A program made the position numbers and the translations under genes. From Pseudomonas sp. UBA2684 (GTDB lineage Bacteria; Pseudomonadota; Gammaproteobacteria; Pseudomonadales; Pseudomonadaceae), in contig DELY01000034.1 in NCBI GenBank assembly GCA_002354655.1, positions 1 through 64,000 of the forward strand: a stretch of DNA of 64,000 bases, read 5' to 3'. Shown here piece by piece: positions 52,701 to 63,574 of this stretch (positions are counted from its first letter, which is position 1; each line of letters begins with the position of its first letter). The notes beneath the pieces were generated by a model. It did not search any database. It was not told the origin of the DNA and saw only the letters and a program-made list of their open reading frames with translations.

Positions 52701-53197
52701 CGGTGAAATCCATCCGCAAGGGCGAGCAGCCCAACCTCGACCAACCGCTCGGCGGCGGTCCGGAGATCAACCTGCGTGTGCCGGCGTTAATCCCCGAGGA
52801 CTACCTGCCCGACGTGCATGCGCGGCTGATCCTCTACAAACGCATCGCCAACGCCGCCGACGAGGATGGCCTGAAAGAACTGCAGGTGGAGATGATCGAC
52901 CGCTTCGGCCTGCTGCCCGAGCCGAGCAAGAATCTGGTGCGCATCACCCTGCTGAAATTGCAGGCGGAGAAGCTCGGAATCAAGAAGGTCGACGCCGGCC
53001 CGCAAGGTGGGCGCATCGAGTTCACCGCCGATACCTGCGTCGACCCGCTGACGCTGATCAAGCTGATCCAGAGCGCGCCGAACCGCTACAAGTTCGAAGG
53101 CGCGACGATGTTTAAACTCCAGGTGCCCATGGAGCGCCCGGAAGAACGATTCAATACCCTGGAAGCGCTGTTCGAGCGCCTGACTCCCTCTACGTAA
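49745..53197 (+). CDS. mfd: Transcription-repair coupling factor Mfd, 1150 aa
   Basis: Removes RNA polymerase stalled at lesions and recruits UvrA. In order: UvrB-like N-terminal domains, the RNA polymerase-interacting domain (around VVHIDHGVGRYLG), helicase motor with Walker A GDVGFGKTEVAMRA and DEEHRFGVRQKE, motif VI region QLRGRVGRSHHQAYAYLL, and the C-terminal TRCF domain. The start is GTG at 49745 (VSAPTLSVLRLP); an upstream TTG is unlikely. Confidence 0.97.
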   Translation: MSAPTLSVLRLPSLPATAGKQHWGNLPGAALSLAIAEAASAAKRFTLLLTADSQSAERLEQELSFFAPTLPVLHFPDWETLPYDLFSPHQDIISQRISALYRLPELKHGVLVVPITTALHRLAPTRFLLGSSLVLDVGQKIDVDNMRMRLEAAGYRCVDTVYEHGEFAVRGALIDLFPMGSEQPFRIDLFDDEIETLRTFDPETQRSIDKVESIKLLPAREFPLEKKAVSDFRGRFRERFDVDFRRCPIYQDLSTGITPAGIEYYLPLFFEESATLFDYLPTDTQVFSLPGIEKAAEQFWVDARGRYEERRVDPERPLLPPADIFLPVEDCFARLKNWPRVVVSQDDIEEGVGRTRFDAKPLPDLAIQAKANEPLAALRRFIEEHPGRVLFCAESAGRREVLLELLARLKLKPNEFDSWPSFTASKERLGICIAPLDDGLLLEDLALVAESPLFGQRVMQRRRREKSRDGGDNVIKNLTELREGAPVVHIDHGVGRYLGLVTMEFDGQAAEFLALMYAEEAKLYVPVASLHLIARYTGSDDALAPLHRLGSEIWQKAKRKAAEQVRDVAAELLDIYARRAAREGYAFADPKADYATFSAGFPFEETPDQQNAIDAVRDDMLAPKPMDRLVCGDVGFGKTEVAMRAAFIAVHGGKQVAVLVPTTLLAQQHYNSFRDRFADWPVKVEVMSRFKSTKEVSEAMQQLAEGKVDIVIGTHKLLQDDVKFSNLGLVIIDEEHRFGVRQKEQLKTLRSEVDILTLTATPIPRTLNMAVAGMRDLSIIATPPARRLSVRTFVMEQNNPTIKEALLRELLRGGQVYYLHNDVKTIEKCAADLAELVPEARIGIGHGQMRERELEQVMGDFYHKRFNVLIASTIIETGIDVPSANTIIIERADKFGLAQLHQLRGRVGRSHHQAYAYLLTPPRKQLTDDAQKRLEAISGAQDLGAGFLLATHDLEIRGAGELLGDGQSGQIQAVGFTLYMEMLERAVKSIRKGEQPNLDQPLGGGPEINLRVPALIPEDYLPDVHARLILYKRIANAADEDGLKELQVEMIDRFGLLPEPSKNLVRITLLKLQAEKLGIKKVDAGPQGGRIEFTADTCVDPLTLIKLIQSAPNRYKFEGATMFKLQVPMERPEERFNTLEALFERLTPST

Positions 53198-53208
53198 AGG
53201 ACTGACCC

Positions 53209-53748
53209 ATGCGCGCACTCCGCACCCTGGCCTTGCTGCCGCTTATTCTGCTGTCGCTACTGAGCAGCGCAGCGGTTTTTGCCGAAGGCCTTTACCAGGT
53301 CGAAGTCATCGTCTTCCGCCAAGCGGGCGAACCGATTCCCGCCAGCCAGCCAGCGCCCGACGACTGGGCTCAAGGTGCACAACCGCTCGACGCCAGCAGC
53401 GAGCGCGTCACGGCACTCAATAGCGAAGCAGCCAAGCTCAACCCCGGCAGCGGCTATGAAGTGCTCTTGCACAAAGCCTGGTCGCAACAGCTGGGCGGCA
53501 GCCCTAGCAGCGTGGCGCTGCACACCGGCGATGAGCAGTTCGGTCACTTCCCGGTGGAGGGCACCCTGCATCTCAGCCAAGTGCGCTTTATCGATCTGCA
53601 AGCCGATCTGTGGGTCAACCAGTTCGACGACAGCGGCCTGCTCACTGGCAGCCAGCGCATCAAGCAAGGCAGCCGCCTGAAAAGCGGCGAGCTGACCTAC
53701 CTGGACCACGGCAGCCTGGGCTTACTGATTCGCGTCAGCCCGCTGTAA
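53209..53748 (+). CDS. CsiV family periplasmic protein, 179 aa
   Basis: Signal peptide (ALLPLILLSLLSSAAVFAE) followed by YQVEVIVFRQ, the start of the CsiV-like domain. In Shewanella, CsiV is needed for activity of the SagB-type or condensed wall-remodelling enzyme, as I recall; here a wall role is only inferred. Eleven bases behind mfd and co-transcribed. Confidence 0.8.
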   Translation: MRALRTLALLPLILLSLLSSAAVFAEGLYQVEVIVFRQAGEPIPASQPAPDDWAQGAQPLDASSERVTALNSEAAKLNPGSGYEVLLHKAWSQQLGGSPSSVALHTGDEQFGHFPVEGTLHLSQVRFIDLQADLWVNQFDDSGLLTGSQRIKQGSRLKSGELTYLDHGSLGLLIRVSPL

Positions 53749-53760
53749 GCGAACAACCAC

Positions 53761-53796
53761 AAAAAAGGGCCGCGCAATGCGGCCCTTCGGTTTTTT
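53761..53796. terminator. Bidirectional terminator between csiV-like gene and mtiP
   Basis: GGGCCGC (53767-53773) pairs with GCGGCCC (53779-53785). The minus-direction T run is immediate; the plus-direction run (53791-53796) is slightly offset. Confidence 0.85.
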
Positions 53797-53816
53797 CGAG
53801 GATTAGCCGGGCGAAT

Positions 53817-55576
<1,760 letters not shown>

Positions 55577-55585
55577 GAATAATCC

Positions 55586-56110
55586 TTAATTGAGTGGCGC
55601 CGCCGCCCATGCCGAGCAAGGCGCCTCATCGATCTGTACCGCACAATGGACGGGCACCCGCGGGAAGAGTTCCAGCAGGTCGGCATTGCGCAACCGTACG
55701 CAGCCGTGAGAAAGCGCTATGCCCATTGGCTCACTGTCCGGGGTGCCATGCAGGTAGATATAACGGCGAAAGGTATCAACCGCACCGAGGCGGTTACGCC
55801 CTGGCTCGCAACCGCTGAGCCAGATGATCCGCGTGAGAATCCAGTCGCGACCGGGAAACTGCGCCGCCAACTGCGCGGACCAGATTTCACCGGTCCAGCG
55901 CCGCCCACGCAACACCGCACCCAGTGGCAAGCCCTCGCCCACCTTCGCCCGTACCTGATGCCGGCCACGCGGCGTGCAACCGGAGCCACTGAGCTCGCCT
56001 GCACCATTCAACGCAGTAGACACCGGAACGCGCAGCAACAATTGCCCGTCGGCAAAGCCGTACAGACACTGATCAGCGAGGGAGATATGCAGAAAATCGA
56101 GAGCGCGCAT
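55586..56110 (-). CDS. L,D-transpeptidase (YkuD) family protein without signal peptide, 174 aa
   Basis: The catalytic Cys is in SHGCVRLRNAD and the preceding YLHGTPDSEPMG holds the conserved His. Most L,D-transpeptidases are exported, but the N-terminus here (MRALDFLHISLADQ) has no signal. Next to nagZ, this suggests a cytoplasmic role, perhaps in recycled muropeptides (inference). Nine bases before nagZ, so co-transcribed. Confidence 0.88.
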   Translation of the reverse strand: MRALDFLHISLADQCLYGFADGQLLLRVPVSTALNGAGELSGSGCTPRGRHQVRAKVGEGLPLGAVLRGRRWTGEIWSAQLAAQFPGRDWILTRIIWLSGCEPGRNRLGAVDTFRRYIYLHGTPDSEPMGIALSHGCVRLRNADLLELFPRVPVHCAVQIDEAPCSAWAAAPLN

Positions 56111-56157
56111 GACGCCTAGCTTAGCGGATCACACCCCGCAAGCCCACCCATGCGGCC

Positions 56158-56865
56158 TCACACCTTGGCAGGCACACCGGAGCTTTTCGCGCGCGGCTTG
56201 AGCTGTGCACTGGCCAGCGCCTCATCGGTCACGCCACTGTCCGAACGCATACCGGCAGCCAGAAACGGCACCATCAAGCGCATTACCTGCTCGATTGAGG
56301 TATTCACCCCGAAATCGTTCTCGGCCATGGCGCGCAACGCCTTGATTCCGGACATGCTGAAGGCCGCTGCGCCGAGCATGAAGTGCACGCGCCAGAACAG
56401 TTCCAGTGGTGGAATACGTGGGGCCGCTTCGTGCACCAACAGCATGTAGCGGCGGAAGACCTTGCCGTATACCTCTTCCAGATACTTACGCAAATGGCCT
56501 TGGCTCTGACTGAAGGCCAACCCCAACAAGCGCATGAAAATAGACAAGTCATTGCCACTGCGCGGCTTCACCGCCAAGGCTTGCTCGACCAGTAGCTCCA
56601 GCAGTTCTTCAAGACTGACTTTGCTGTCCGGCTTGGCCTGACGGCGATCCAACTCACGCTCCAGGCTGCTACAGAATGGCCCGAGGAACCGTGAGAACAC
56701 CGCCTGAATCAATGCTTTCTTGGAGCCGAAGTGATAATTCACGGCAGCCAAATTGACGCCGGCCTTGCTAGTGATCAGGCGCAATGAGGTTTCGGCGAAA
56801 CCTTTCTCCGCGAACAGCTGTTCTGCCGCATCGAGAATGCGTTCAACGGTTTCCGACTGGGCCAT
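56158..56865 (-). CDS. psrA: TetR family fatty-acid sensing regulator PsrA, 235 aa
   Basis: N-terminal TetR HTH (TSLRLITSKAGVNLAAVNYHFGSKKALIQ). The gene order next to lexA and near fadBA matches PsrA of P. aeruginosa, which represses fadBA and itself and activates rpoS; long-chain fatty acids release it. Two PsrA-type palindromes lie in its own promoter region. The length is normal. Confidence 0.92.
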   Translation of the reverse strand: MAQSETVERILDAAEQLFAEKGFAETSLRLITSKAGVNLAAVNYHFGSKKALIQAVFSRFLGPFCSSLERELDRRQAKPDSKVSLEELLELLVEQALAVKPRSGNDLSIFMRLLGLAFSQSQGHLRKYLEEVYGKVFRRYMLLVHEAAPRIPPLELFWRVHFMLGAAAFSMSGIKALRAMAENDFGVNTSIEQVMRLMVPFLAAGMRSDSGVTDEALASAQLKPRAKSSGVPAKV

Positions 56866-56879
56866 GACTCTTCACCTGA

Positions 56880-56906
56880 CAAACACTTGTTTGAAACATA
56901 CGTTTC
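56880..56906. promoter_or_regulatory. Two overlapping PsrA operators
   Basis: CAAACACTTGTTTG (56880-56893) and GAAACATACGTTTC (56893-56906) both fit the known G/CAAAC-N4-GTTTG/C pattern and share one base. The second covers the psrA -10, so binding would repress psrA. Confidence 0.8.
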
Positions 56907-56924
56907 AGCCCGCCGCCTTGTCAA
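56895..56924 (-). promoter_or_regulatory. Promoter of psrA
   Basis: Minus strand TTGACA (56924-56919), 18-base spacer, TATGTT (56900-56895), the latter inside the second palindrome. Confidence 0.7.
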
Positions 56925-57072
56925 GTCGCATGAGCCGCTTTTTGGCTGGGCAGTCACACCGTTATAACAAACAACCAGAGCATCAGAGCAAGACGAGCGC
57001 AAAGTCCGCTAAGTAACACGCAGCACCGACAAAACCGCAAGCCTGAATTGGTCCACGAACGCAAAAGGAGGA

Positions 57073-57100
57073 TTGCCAAGCCTCTATCACTGTATATAAT
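57073..57100 (+). promoter_or_regulatory. Promoter of lexA
   Basis: TTGCCA (57073-57078), 16-base spacer, TATAAT (57095-57100). The -10 is inside the first SOS box. Confidence 0.7.
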
Positions 57101-57105
57101 CCCAG
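57090..57105 (+). promoter_or_regulatory. SOS box 1 of lexA
   Basis: CTGTATATAATCCCAG, a CTG-N10-CAG LexA operator over the -10 element. Confidence 0.85.
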
Positions 57106-57108
57106 TCA

Positions 57109-57124
57109 CTGTATAAAAAGACAG
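57109..57124 (+). promoter_or_regulatory. SOS box 2 of lexA
   Basis: CTGTATAAAAAGACAG, a second CTG-N10-CAG operator three bases after the first, nine bases before the lexA start codon. Confidence 0.85.
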
Positions 57125-57133
57125 AGTCCCGAC

Positions 57134-57745
57134 ATGCTAAAACTGACGCCACGCCAAGCTGAGATTCTCGCCTTCATCAAGCATTGCCTCGAAGACAACG
57201 GCTACCCGCCAACCCGCGCAGAAATCGCCCAGGCGCTCGGCTTCAAATCGCCCAATGCCGCCGAAGAACACCTCAAGGCCCTGGCCCGCAAAGGCGCCAT
57301 CGAGATGACCCCCGGCGCCTCCCGCGGCATTCGCATTCCGGGCTTCGAACCCAACCCCCTCGAAGAAGAAGGCCTGCCAGTAATTGGTCGGGTAGCCGCT
57401 GGCGCGCCCATTCTCGCCCAGCAGCACATCGAAGAATCCTGCCGGATCAACCCGGAGTTCTTCCACCCCAAGGCCGACTACTTGCTGCGTGTGCGCGGCA
57501 TGAGCATGAAGGACATTGGTATTTTTGACGGTGACCTGCTCGCCGTGCACACCACCCGCGAAGCCCGCAATGGCCAAGTGGTGGTGGCCCGCCTCGATGA
57601 CGAAGTGACCGTCAAGCGCTTCAAACGCGAAGGCAACAAAGTCTGGCTGATTGCCGAGAACCCTGAGTTCGCACCGATTGAAGTAAACCTGGAAGAGCAG
57701 GATTTAATTATCGAAGGCTTGAGTGTCGGCGTCATCCGCCGCTAG
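57134..57745 (+). CDS. lexA: LexA repressor, 203 aa
   Basis: SOS response repressor. An N-terminal winged HTH ([22 protein letters not shown]) and a C-terminal self-cleaving domain. The cleavage Ala-Gly is in RVAAGAP, Ser in VRGMSMKD, Lys in EVTVKRFKR. It controls its own operon through two boxes; sulA follows 10 bases later. Confidence 0.97.
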   Translation: MLKLTPRQAEILAFIKHCLEDNGYPPTRAEIAQALGFKSPNAAEEHLKALARKGAIEMTPGASRGIRIPGFEPNPLEEEGLPVIGRVAAGAPILAQQHIEESCRINPEFFHPKADYLLRVRGMSMKDIGIFDGDLLAVHTTREARNGQVVVARLDDEVTVKRFKREGNKVWLIAENPEFAPIEVNLEEQDLIIEGLSVGVIRR

Positions 57746-57755
57746 AGGAGGCTTT

Positions 57756-58229
57756 ATGCAGTTCCCGCAGTCGCTGAACCGTACGCAACTCCCACTGTTC
57801 GAGGCTTTTCTGGCCACGACGGCGCCCGCGCTGTTGAACGAAGTGGTGGAGACGCCCTGGCAAGATGAGCCGCAAGCTTTCAGTGAAATGTCGCTACGCG
57901 GCGCTGCCGGGCACTGTTTGAACCTGCTTGCACCGATTCTGCGCGAGCTGAGCCAGAACCATGATGCCCGCTGGTTGAGCCTCATCGCGCCACCTTCCAG
58001 CCTCACCCAGACCTGGCTACGCGATGCGGGACTAAACCGCGAACGCATTCTCCTACTGCACCCTCGTGGCGAGCAAAGCGCGCTGGAGCTGGCCCAGGAG
58101 GCATTGAAGTTGGGGCGTAGTCACACAGTCGTCAGCTGGCTACACCCGCTTGCACAGCATGCGCGCCAGCAACTGGAACAGGCCGCACGACAAGGTCAGG
58201 CGCAGAGTTTGAATATCAGCCTGGGTTAA
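57756..58229 (+). CDS. sulA: Cell division inhibitor SulA, 157 aa
   Basis: Blocks FtsZ during the SOS response. The sequence shows a RecA-like fold pattern (GHCLNLLAPILRELSQNHDARWLSLIAPP, SHTVVSWLHPL). GGAGG lies upstream of ATG 57756. It shares the lexA transcript and therefore LexA control, the known Pseudomonas arrangement. Confidence 0.92.
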   Translation: MQFPQSLNRTQLPLFEAFLATTAPALLNEVVETPWQDEPQAFSEMSLRGAAGHCLNLLAPILRELSQNHDARWLSLIAPPSSLTQTWLRDAGLNRERILLLHPRGEQSALELAQEALKLGRSHTVVSWLHPLAQHARQQLEQAARQGQAQSLNISLG

Positions 58230-58342
58230 CCGACTTGTATCGATCGCACAGGGAATGTGCGGAGAACACGCGTAACAAGACGCTACGAACTAAGCGACCT
58301 CAACGACGGTCGCAATCGGCACACATCTGCAACCGTCTTCGC

Positions 58343-58576
58343 TCAGTGCAATACGCGCGGCGACTCATCCTGCTCAAAGTCACCCTCAGCCAATCTGCCA
58401 GCCATTTGCACGCCGACATTAAGCATGGCTTTGGCAACCTCGACATGCTGTCCTTGCAAGAAAGCTTTGGCATCGGCCGAAAAATCCAGCACCACCAGAG
58501 CCTCTTCATCCTCCGCGCGGCGCAGGGCAATTCGCCCATCGGGCAGCTCGACGATTTCAAGGAAGGATGTAGGCAT
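58343..58576 (-). CDS. Conserved hypothetical protein, 76 aa
   Basis: Small acidic protein (MPTSFLEIVELPDGRIALRR onwards); no domain recognised. It is at the position of a conserved Pseudomonas gene between sulA and topA. The start at 58576 is preferred over 58621 because the peptide from there is compact and the upstream part is atypical. No signal or membrane segment. Confidence 0.75.
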   Translation of the reverse strand: MPTSFLEIVELPDGRIALRRAEDEEALVVLDFSADAKAFLQGQHVEVAKAMLNVGVQMAGRLAEGDFEQDESPRVLH

Positions 58577-58653
58577 AGGGTTGGCTCTCCACGAAAGGCC
58601 GGCATTGTAACAGCCGACCAAGGCACGCCCTAGTCCGCTTATCTAAACTCAAC

Positions 58654-59172
58654 TCACCACTCGCTGAGTGACTCACGAAAACGCCGCGCCAATGCGCTCA
58701 ACTCTTGCCGCCATTCCTCCAGCGTTTCACGCGCCACCGGCGGTAACTCTTGATCCAGGCTCACGGCCTCGATCAGCGCTGTACGCGGATCGATCTTGAC
58801 CTTCTTCGCCGCCTGCGGAGGCTGAAACAGCTCGGCATAGGCGCTCAGCAGCTGCGCCAGCCAGGTTTCTGGTTGCTCCGCCAACTCGACCAATTCAGCC
58901 AACTCCGGGCTCGGTGCAGCCTGCAAAATGGCTTTATTCAGTAGCTGCTCGACACGCGGTGCATTGCTTTCGGGCAAACGGTAGTAGCCGGCAATTTCGT
59001 GACACAAACCGAGCACCGCCCCATACAGATGGAACAATGCCGCTTCACGCTCGGCCTGCACCAGCGCCTGGGCGTTCATTGCCTGCCCTTCCTGAGCTTT
59101 GCGCAGGGACTCCAGCGCGAGCCCGGCGTAGAAGATTTTCTGATTGGTGCGGGTATACAGCTCATGGGCCAT
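58654..59172 (-). CDS. DUF6586-like conserved protein, 172 aa
   Basis: Mainly helical, no signal peptide. MAHELYTRTNQKIFYAGLAL is the start; the rest is leucine- and alanine-rich. GGAGG is eight bases before the ATG. Found in the same position beside topA in pseudomonads. Function unknown. Confidence 0.82.
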   Translation of the reverse strand: MAHELYTRTNQKIFYAGLALESLRKAQEGQAMNAQALVQAEREAALFHLYGAVLGLCHEIAGYYRLPESNAPRVEQLLNKAILQAAPSPELAELVELAEQPETWLAQLLSAYAELFQPPQAAKKVKIDPRTALIEAVSLDQELPPVARETLEEWRQELSALARRFRESLSEW

Positions 59173-59243
59173 AAGGGCGCCCTCCACTACGGATCAAGTC
59201 ACTATACGCGCGCCTACAACCTGTAGACGCGCACCTGGTCCGA

Positions 59244-61853
59244 TCAGCGTTTGTCTTCGACTTTCCACTTGTCGCCGTCATAGAACGCACGCCAGCCGGT
59301 CGGTTTGCCGTCGACCTCGGTCTGCACGTACTGCTCTTTGGTCTTGCGGCTGTAGCGGATCACTGCTGGACGCCCATCCGGGTCTTTCTTCGGCGCATCG
59401 ACGAGGAAGTGATACTTCGGATCGATTTCGTCCTTGTGCGGAATCAACTCCTGCACCAAAGGCGCGCGGGTTTCGCGGTTCTTTGGAAACTGGCTGGCGG
59501 CGAGGAACAAGCCGGAAGCGCCGTCACGCAGGATGTAGGTGTCGTTGACCTTCTCGCACTTGAGCTCCGGCATTTTCACCGGGTCCATCTTCGGCGGCGC
59601 GGCTTCGCCACTTTTCAGCAGCTTGCGGGTGTTCTTGCATTCGCTGTTGGTGCAACCGAAAAACTTGCCGAAACGGCCGGTTTTCAGCTGCATCTGGCTA
59701 CCGCACTTGTCGCAGTCCAGGCTCGGGCCTTCGTAGCCTTTGATGCGGTATTGCCCTTGCTCAATCTCGTACCCCGCACAGTCGGGGTTATTCCCACAGA
59801 TATGCAGCTTGCGGGTTTCATCGAGCAAGTAAGCATCCATGGCAGTCGAGCAGATTGGACAGCGGTGCTTGCCCAACAACACGCGGGATTCCGACTCGCC
59901 CTCATCGTCCGCAGCGATTTCATCGCCCGGCACCAGGTTAAGGGTCGACTTACAGCGCTCTTTGGGCGGCAATGCATAACCCGAGCAACCGAGGAATACC
60001 CCGGTGGACGCCGTGCGAATCATCATCGGCCGGGCGCATTCGCGACAGGCGATATCCGTCGGAGTCGGCAGATTGGCACGCATACCGCTATCGCTGGCCT
60101 CGGCCACCTCGAGCTTTTTCTTGAAGTCGCCGTAGAACTCATCGAGCACATGCTTCCACTCGCGCTCGCCCTGGGCCACGTCGTCGAGGTGCTCTTCCAT
60201 GCCGGCGGTAAAGCCGTAATCCATCAGATTGGAGAAGCTCTCACCGAGACGCTCGGTGACGATGTCGCCCATCTTTTCTGAGTAGAAACGGCGGTTGTGC
60301 AACGCCACGTAACCACGGTCCTGGATGGTGCCGATGATTGCGGCATAGGTCGACGGGCGACCGATGCCGCGCTTTTCCATTTCCTTGACCAGGCTGGCTT
60401 CCGAGTAACGCGCGGGTGGCTTGGTGAAGTGCTGGCTCGGGTCGAGCTTGACCAGTTTGAGCACTTCGCCCTGATTCATTTCCGGCAGCACATCGTCGTC
60501 GCCCGGTTTGCTCAGCTGCGGCAGTGCGCGGGTGTAACCGTCGAACTTGAGAATTCGGCCCTTGGCGCGCAACTCGAACTGCGCCGCAGTCACGGTGACG
60601 GTGGTCGACAGGTATTCGGCCGGCGGCATCTGGCAGGCGACGAACTGGCGCCAGATCAGCTCATACAGACGCTCGGCATCGCGCTCCATGCCCGACAGCT
60701 GAGTCGGCTTGAGGTTGACATCGGACGGACGAATCGCTTCGTGCGCCTCTTGCGCGCCCTCTTTGCTGCTGTAAGCAATTGGATTGGCCGGCAGGTATTT
60801 TTTGCCGAACTCGCCTTCGATGAAGTCACGCACCATGCTCACGGCGTCCGCCGACAGGTTGGTCGAGTCGGTACGCATGTAGGTGATGTAACCCGCCTCG
60901 TAGAGACGCTGGGCCATCATCATGGTCTTCTTCACCCCAAAGCCCAGGCGGTTGCTCGCGGCCTGCTGCAGGGTGGAGGTGATAAACGGGGCCGACGGCT
61001 TACTGCTGGTCGGTTTGTCTTCACGCTTGGCAATGCTGTAGCTGGACGCCTTGAGGGTATCCAGGGCCGCCATCGCCTGAGCTTCATTGAGCGGTTTAAA
61101 TGCAGCACCGTTCTCGCGAGCCACTTCGAAGCGCACGTTGGCGCCTTTAGCCGTGCCCAGATCGGCGTGCACTTCCCAATACTCTTCGGGGACGAAGGCG
61201 CGGATTTCCTTCTCGCGCTCGACCACCAGCTTCACCGCCACCGACTGCACACGGCCGGCAGACAGGCCGCGGGCGATCTTGGCCCACAGCAGCGGCGAGA
61301 CCATGTAGCCCACTACGCGATCGAGGAAACGCCGCGCCTGCTGGGCATTAACCCGATTGATGTCCAGCTCGCCCGGTTTGGAGAACGCTTCCTGGATGGC
61401 TTTCTTGGTGATTTCGTTGAACACCACGCGCTTGTAGCGACTGTCATCGCCACCGATGGATTCGCGCAGGTGCCAGGCAATGGCTTCCCCCTCGCGATCC
61501 AAGTCGGTTGCGAGATAGATGGTGTCGGCTTCCTTGGCCAGTCGGCGCAGTTCTTCGACGACCTTTTCCTTGCCGGGAAGGATCTCGTACTGGGCCTTCC
61601 AGCCATGTTCGGGATCGACCCCCATGCGCGTGAACAGCTGGCGCTTGGCTTTTTCCTTGGGCGACAGCGCCGGCACTTCGCCTGCCGCTGCTTTGCCGCG
61701 TTTGGCCGGCTCTTTGGCGGTGCTTGCCGAGCCGCTGGTAGGCAGGTCACGGATATGGCCGATGCTCGACTTCACCACGTACTCGTTGCCCAAGTACTTG
61801 TTGATGGTCTTGGCCTTGGCCGGGGATTCCACGATGACCAGCGATTTGCCCAT
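59244..61853 (-). CDS. topA: DNA topoisomerase I, 869 aa
   Basis: Relaxes negative supercoils. TOPRIM start [20 protein letters not shown], catalytic Tyr in [11 protein letters not shown], and several C-terminal zinc modules ([24 protein letters not shown] with GCTNSEC). The C-terminus ends in a basic tail. The promoter 75-100 bases upstream has a long alternating TA stretch. Confidence 0.97.
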   Translation of the reverse strand: MGKSLVIVESPAKAKTINKYLGNEYVVKSSIGHIRDLPTSGSASTAKEPAKRGKAAAGEVPALSPKEKAKRQLFTRMGVDPEHGWKAQYEILPGKEKVVEELRRLAKEADTIYLATDLDREGEAIAWHLRESIGGDDSRYKRVVFNEITKKAIQEAFSKPGELDINRVNAQQARRFLDRVVGYMVSPLLWAKIARGLSAGRVQSVAVKLVVEREKEIRAFVPEEYWEVHADLGTAKGANVRFEVARENGAAFKPLNEAQAMAALDTLKASSYSIAKREDKPTSSKPSAPFITSTLQQAASNRLGFGVKKTMMMAQRLYEAGYITYMRTDSTNLSADAVSMVRDFIEGEFGKKYLPANPIAYSSKEGAQEAHEAIRPSDVNLKPTQLSGMERDAERLYELIWRQFVACQMPPAEYLSTTVTVTAAQFELRAKGRILKFDGYTRALPQLSKPGDDDVLPEMNQGEVLKLVKLDPSQHFTKPPARYSEASLVKEMEKRGIGRPSTYAAIIGTIQDRGYVALHNRRFYSEKMGDIVTERLGESFSNLMDYGFTAGMEEHLDDVAQGEREWKHVLDEFYGDFKKKLEVAEASDSGMRANLPTPTDIACRECARPMMIRTASTGVFLGCSGYALPPKERCKSTLNLVPGDEIAADDEGESESRVLLGKHRCPICSTAMDAYLLDETRKLHICGNNPDCAGYEIEQGQYRIKGYEGPSLDCDKCGSQMQLKTGRFGKFFGCTNSECKNTRKLLKSGEAAPPKMDPVKMPELKCEKVNDTYILRDGASGLFLAASQFPKNRETRAPLVQELIPHKDEIDPKYHFLVDAPKKDPDGRPAVIRYSRKTKEQYVQTEVDGKPTGWRAFYDGDKWKVEDKR

Positions 61854-61926
61854 GGATTGGAAAATTCCTGAAATTCGATAAATAAATGCGGGAGGCGCCA
61901 CGTAGCCAGCTAGCGCGGCACCGCTA

Positions 61927-61954
61927 TATATAGTGGTGGTTAAGGTGAGGTCAA
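61927..61954 (-). promoter_or_regulatory. Promoter of topA
   Basis: Minus strand TTGACC (61954-61949), 16-base spacer, TATATA (61932-61927); a second TATATA register lies two bases on. A supercoiling-sensitive element would suit topA (inference). Confidence 0.65.
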
Positions 61955-61978
61955 GCGCAGCAATGGCCCGACATCAGC

Positions 61979-62215
61979 TCAGGGCCGAGTAAAAACAGGT
62001 GTTTCGGCCTGAATCAAAGCAAAGCGCGGAACCGTCTCGCCGTCCACCTCGACGCTTTCGCAGAACATCTCCAGCGGTCGCACCCACAGGCCGTAGTCGC
62101 CGTATAGCGCCTGATAGACCACAACCTGCTGCTGCGTCTCGGAATGCTGGGCAACGCCAAACACACGGTACTCAGGCCCTTTGTAATGACGATAAAGCCC
62201 AGGCTGCAATTGCAT
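61979..62215 (-). CDS. DUF1653 protein, 78 aa
   Basis: Small soluble protein with the family pattern GLYRHYKGPEYRVFGVAQHSE, VVVYQALYG and WVRPLEMF. Function unknown. The start at 62215 (MQLQPGLYRHYKG) is chosen on family length. Separate from fadA, with a hairpin-rich spacer between. Confidence 0.88.
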   Translation of the reverse strand: MQLQPGLYRHYKGPEYRVFGVAQHSETQQQVVVYQALYGDYGLWVRPLEMFCESVEVDGETVPRFALIQAETPVFTRP

Positions 62216-62323
62216 GGCTGAATTCCTTGGAAATTTTTCTGCCGACAAAAAATTTCCGGGAGAAATTTTTCACGTCGCGTAGCGACGGCCCGAAGGGTGG
62301 CGGCCATGGATGGCAGGCCAAAA

Positions 62324-62352
62324 ACAAAAACCGGGGCACAAGGCCCCGGTTT
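62324..62352 (-). terminator. Terminator of fadBA
   Basis: ACCGGGGC pairs with GCCCCGGT; read leftwards it is followed by TTTTGTTTT. Confidence 0.88.
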
Positions 62353-62368
62353 CACATCGCCCAACGCT

Positions 62369-63574
<1,206 letters not shown>

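Noticed and set aside
60297-61871. 524-codon plus-strand open frame opposite topA
   Set aside because: Shadow of topA with antisense-like composition.
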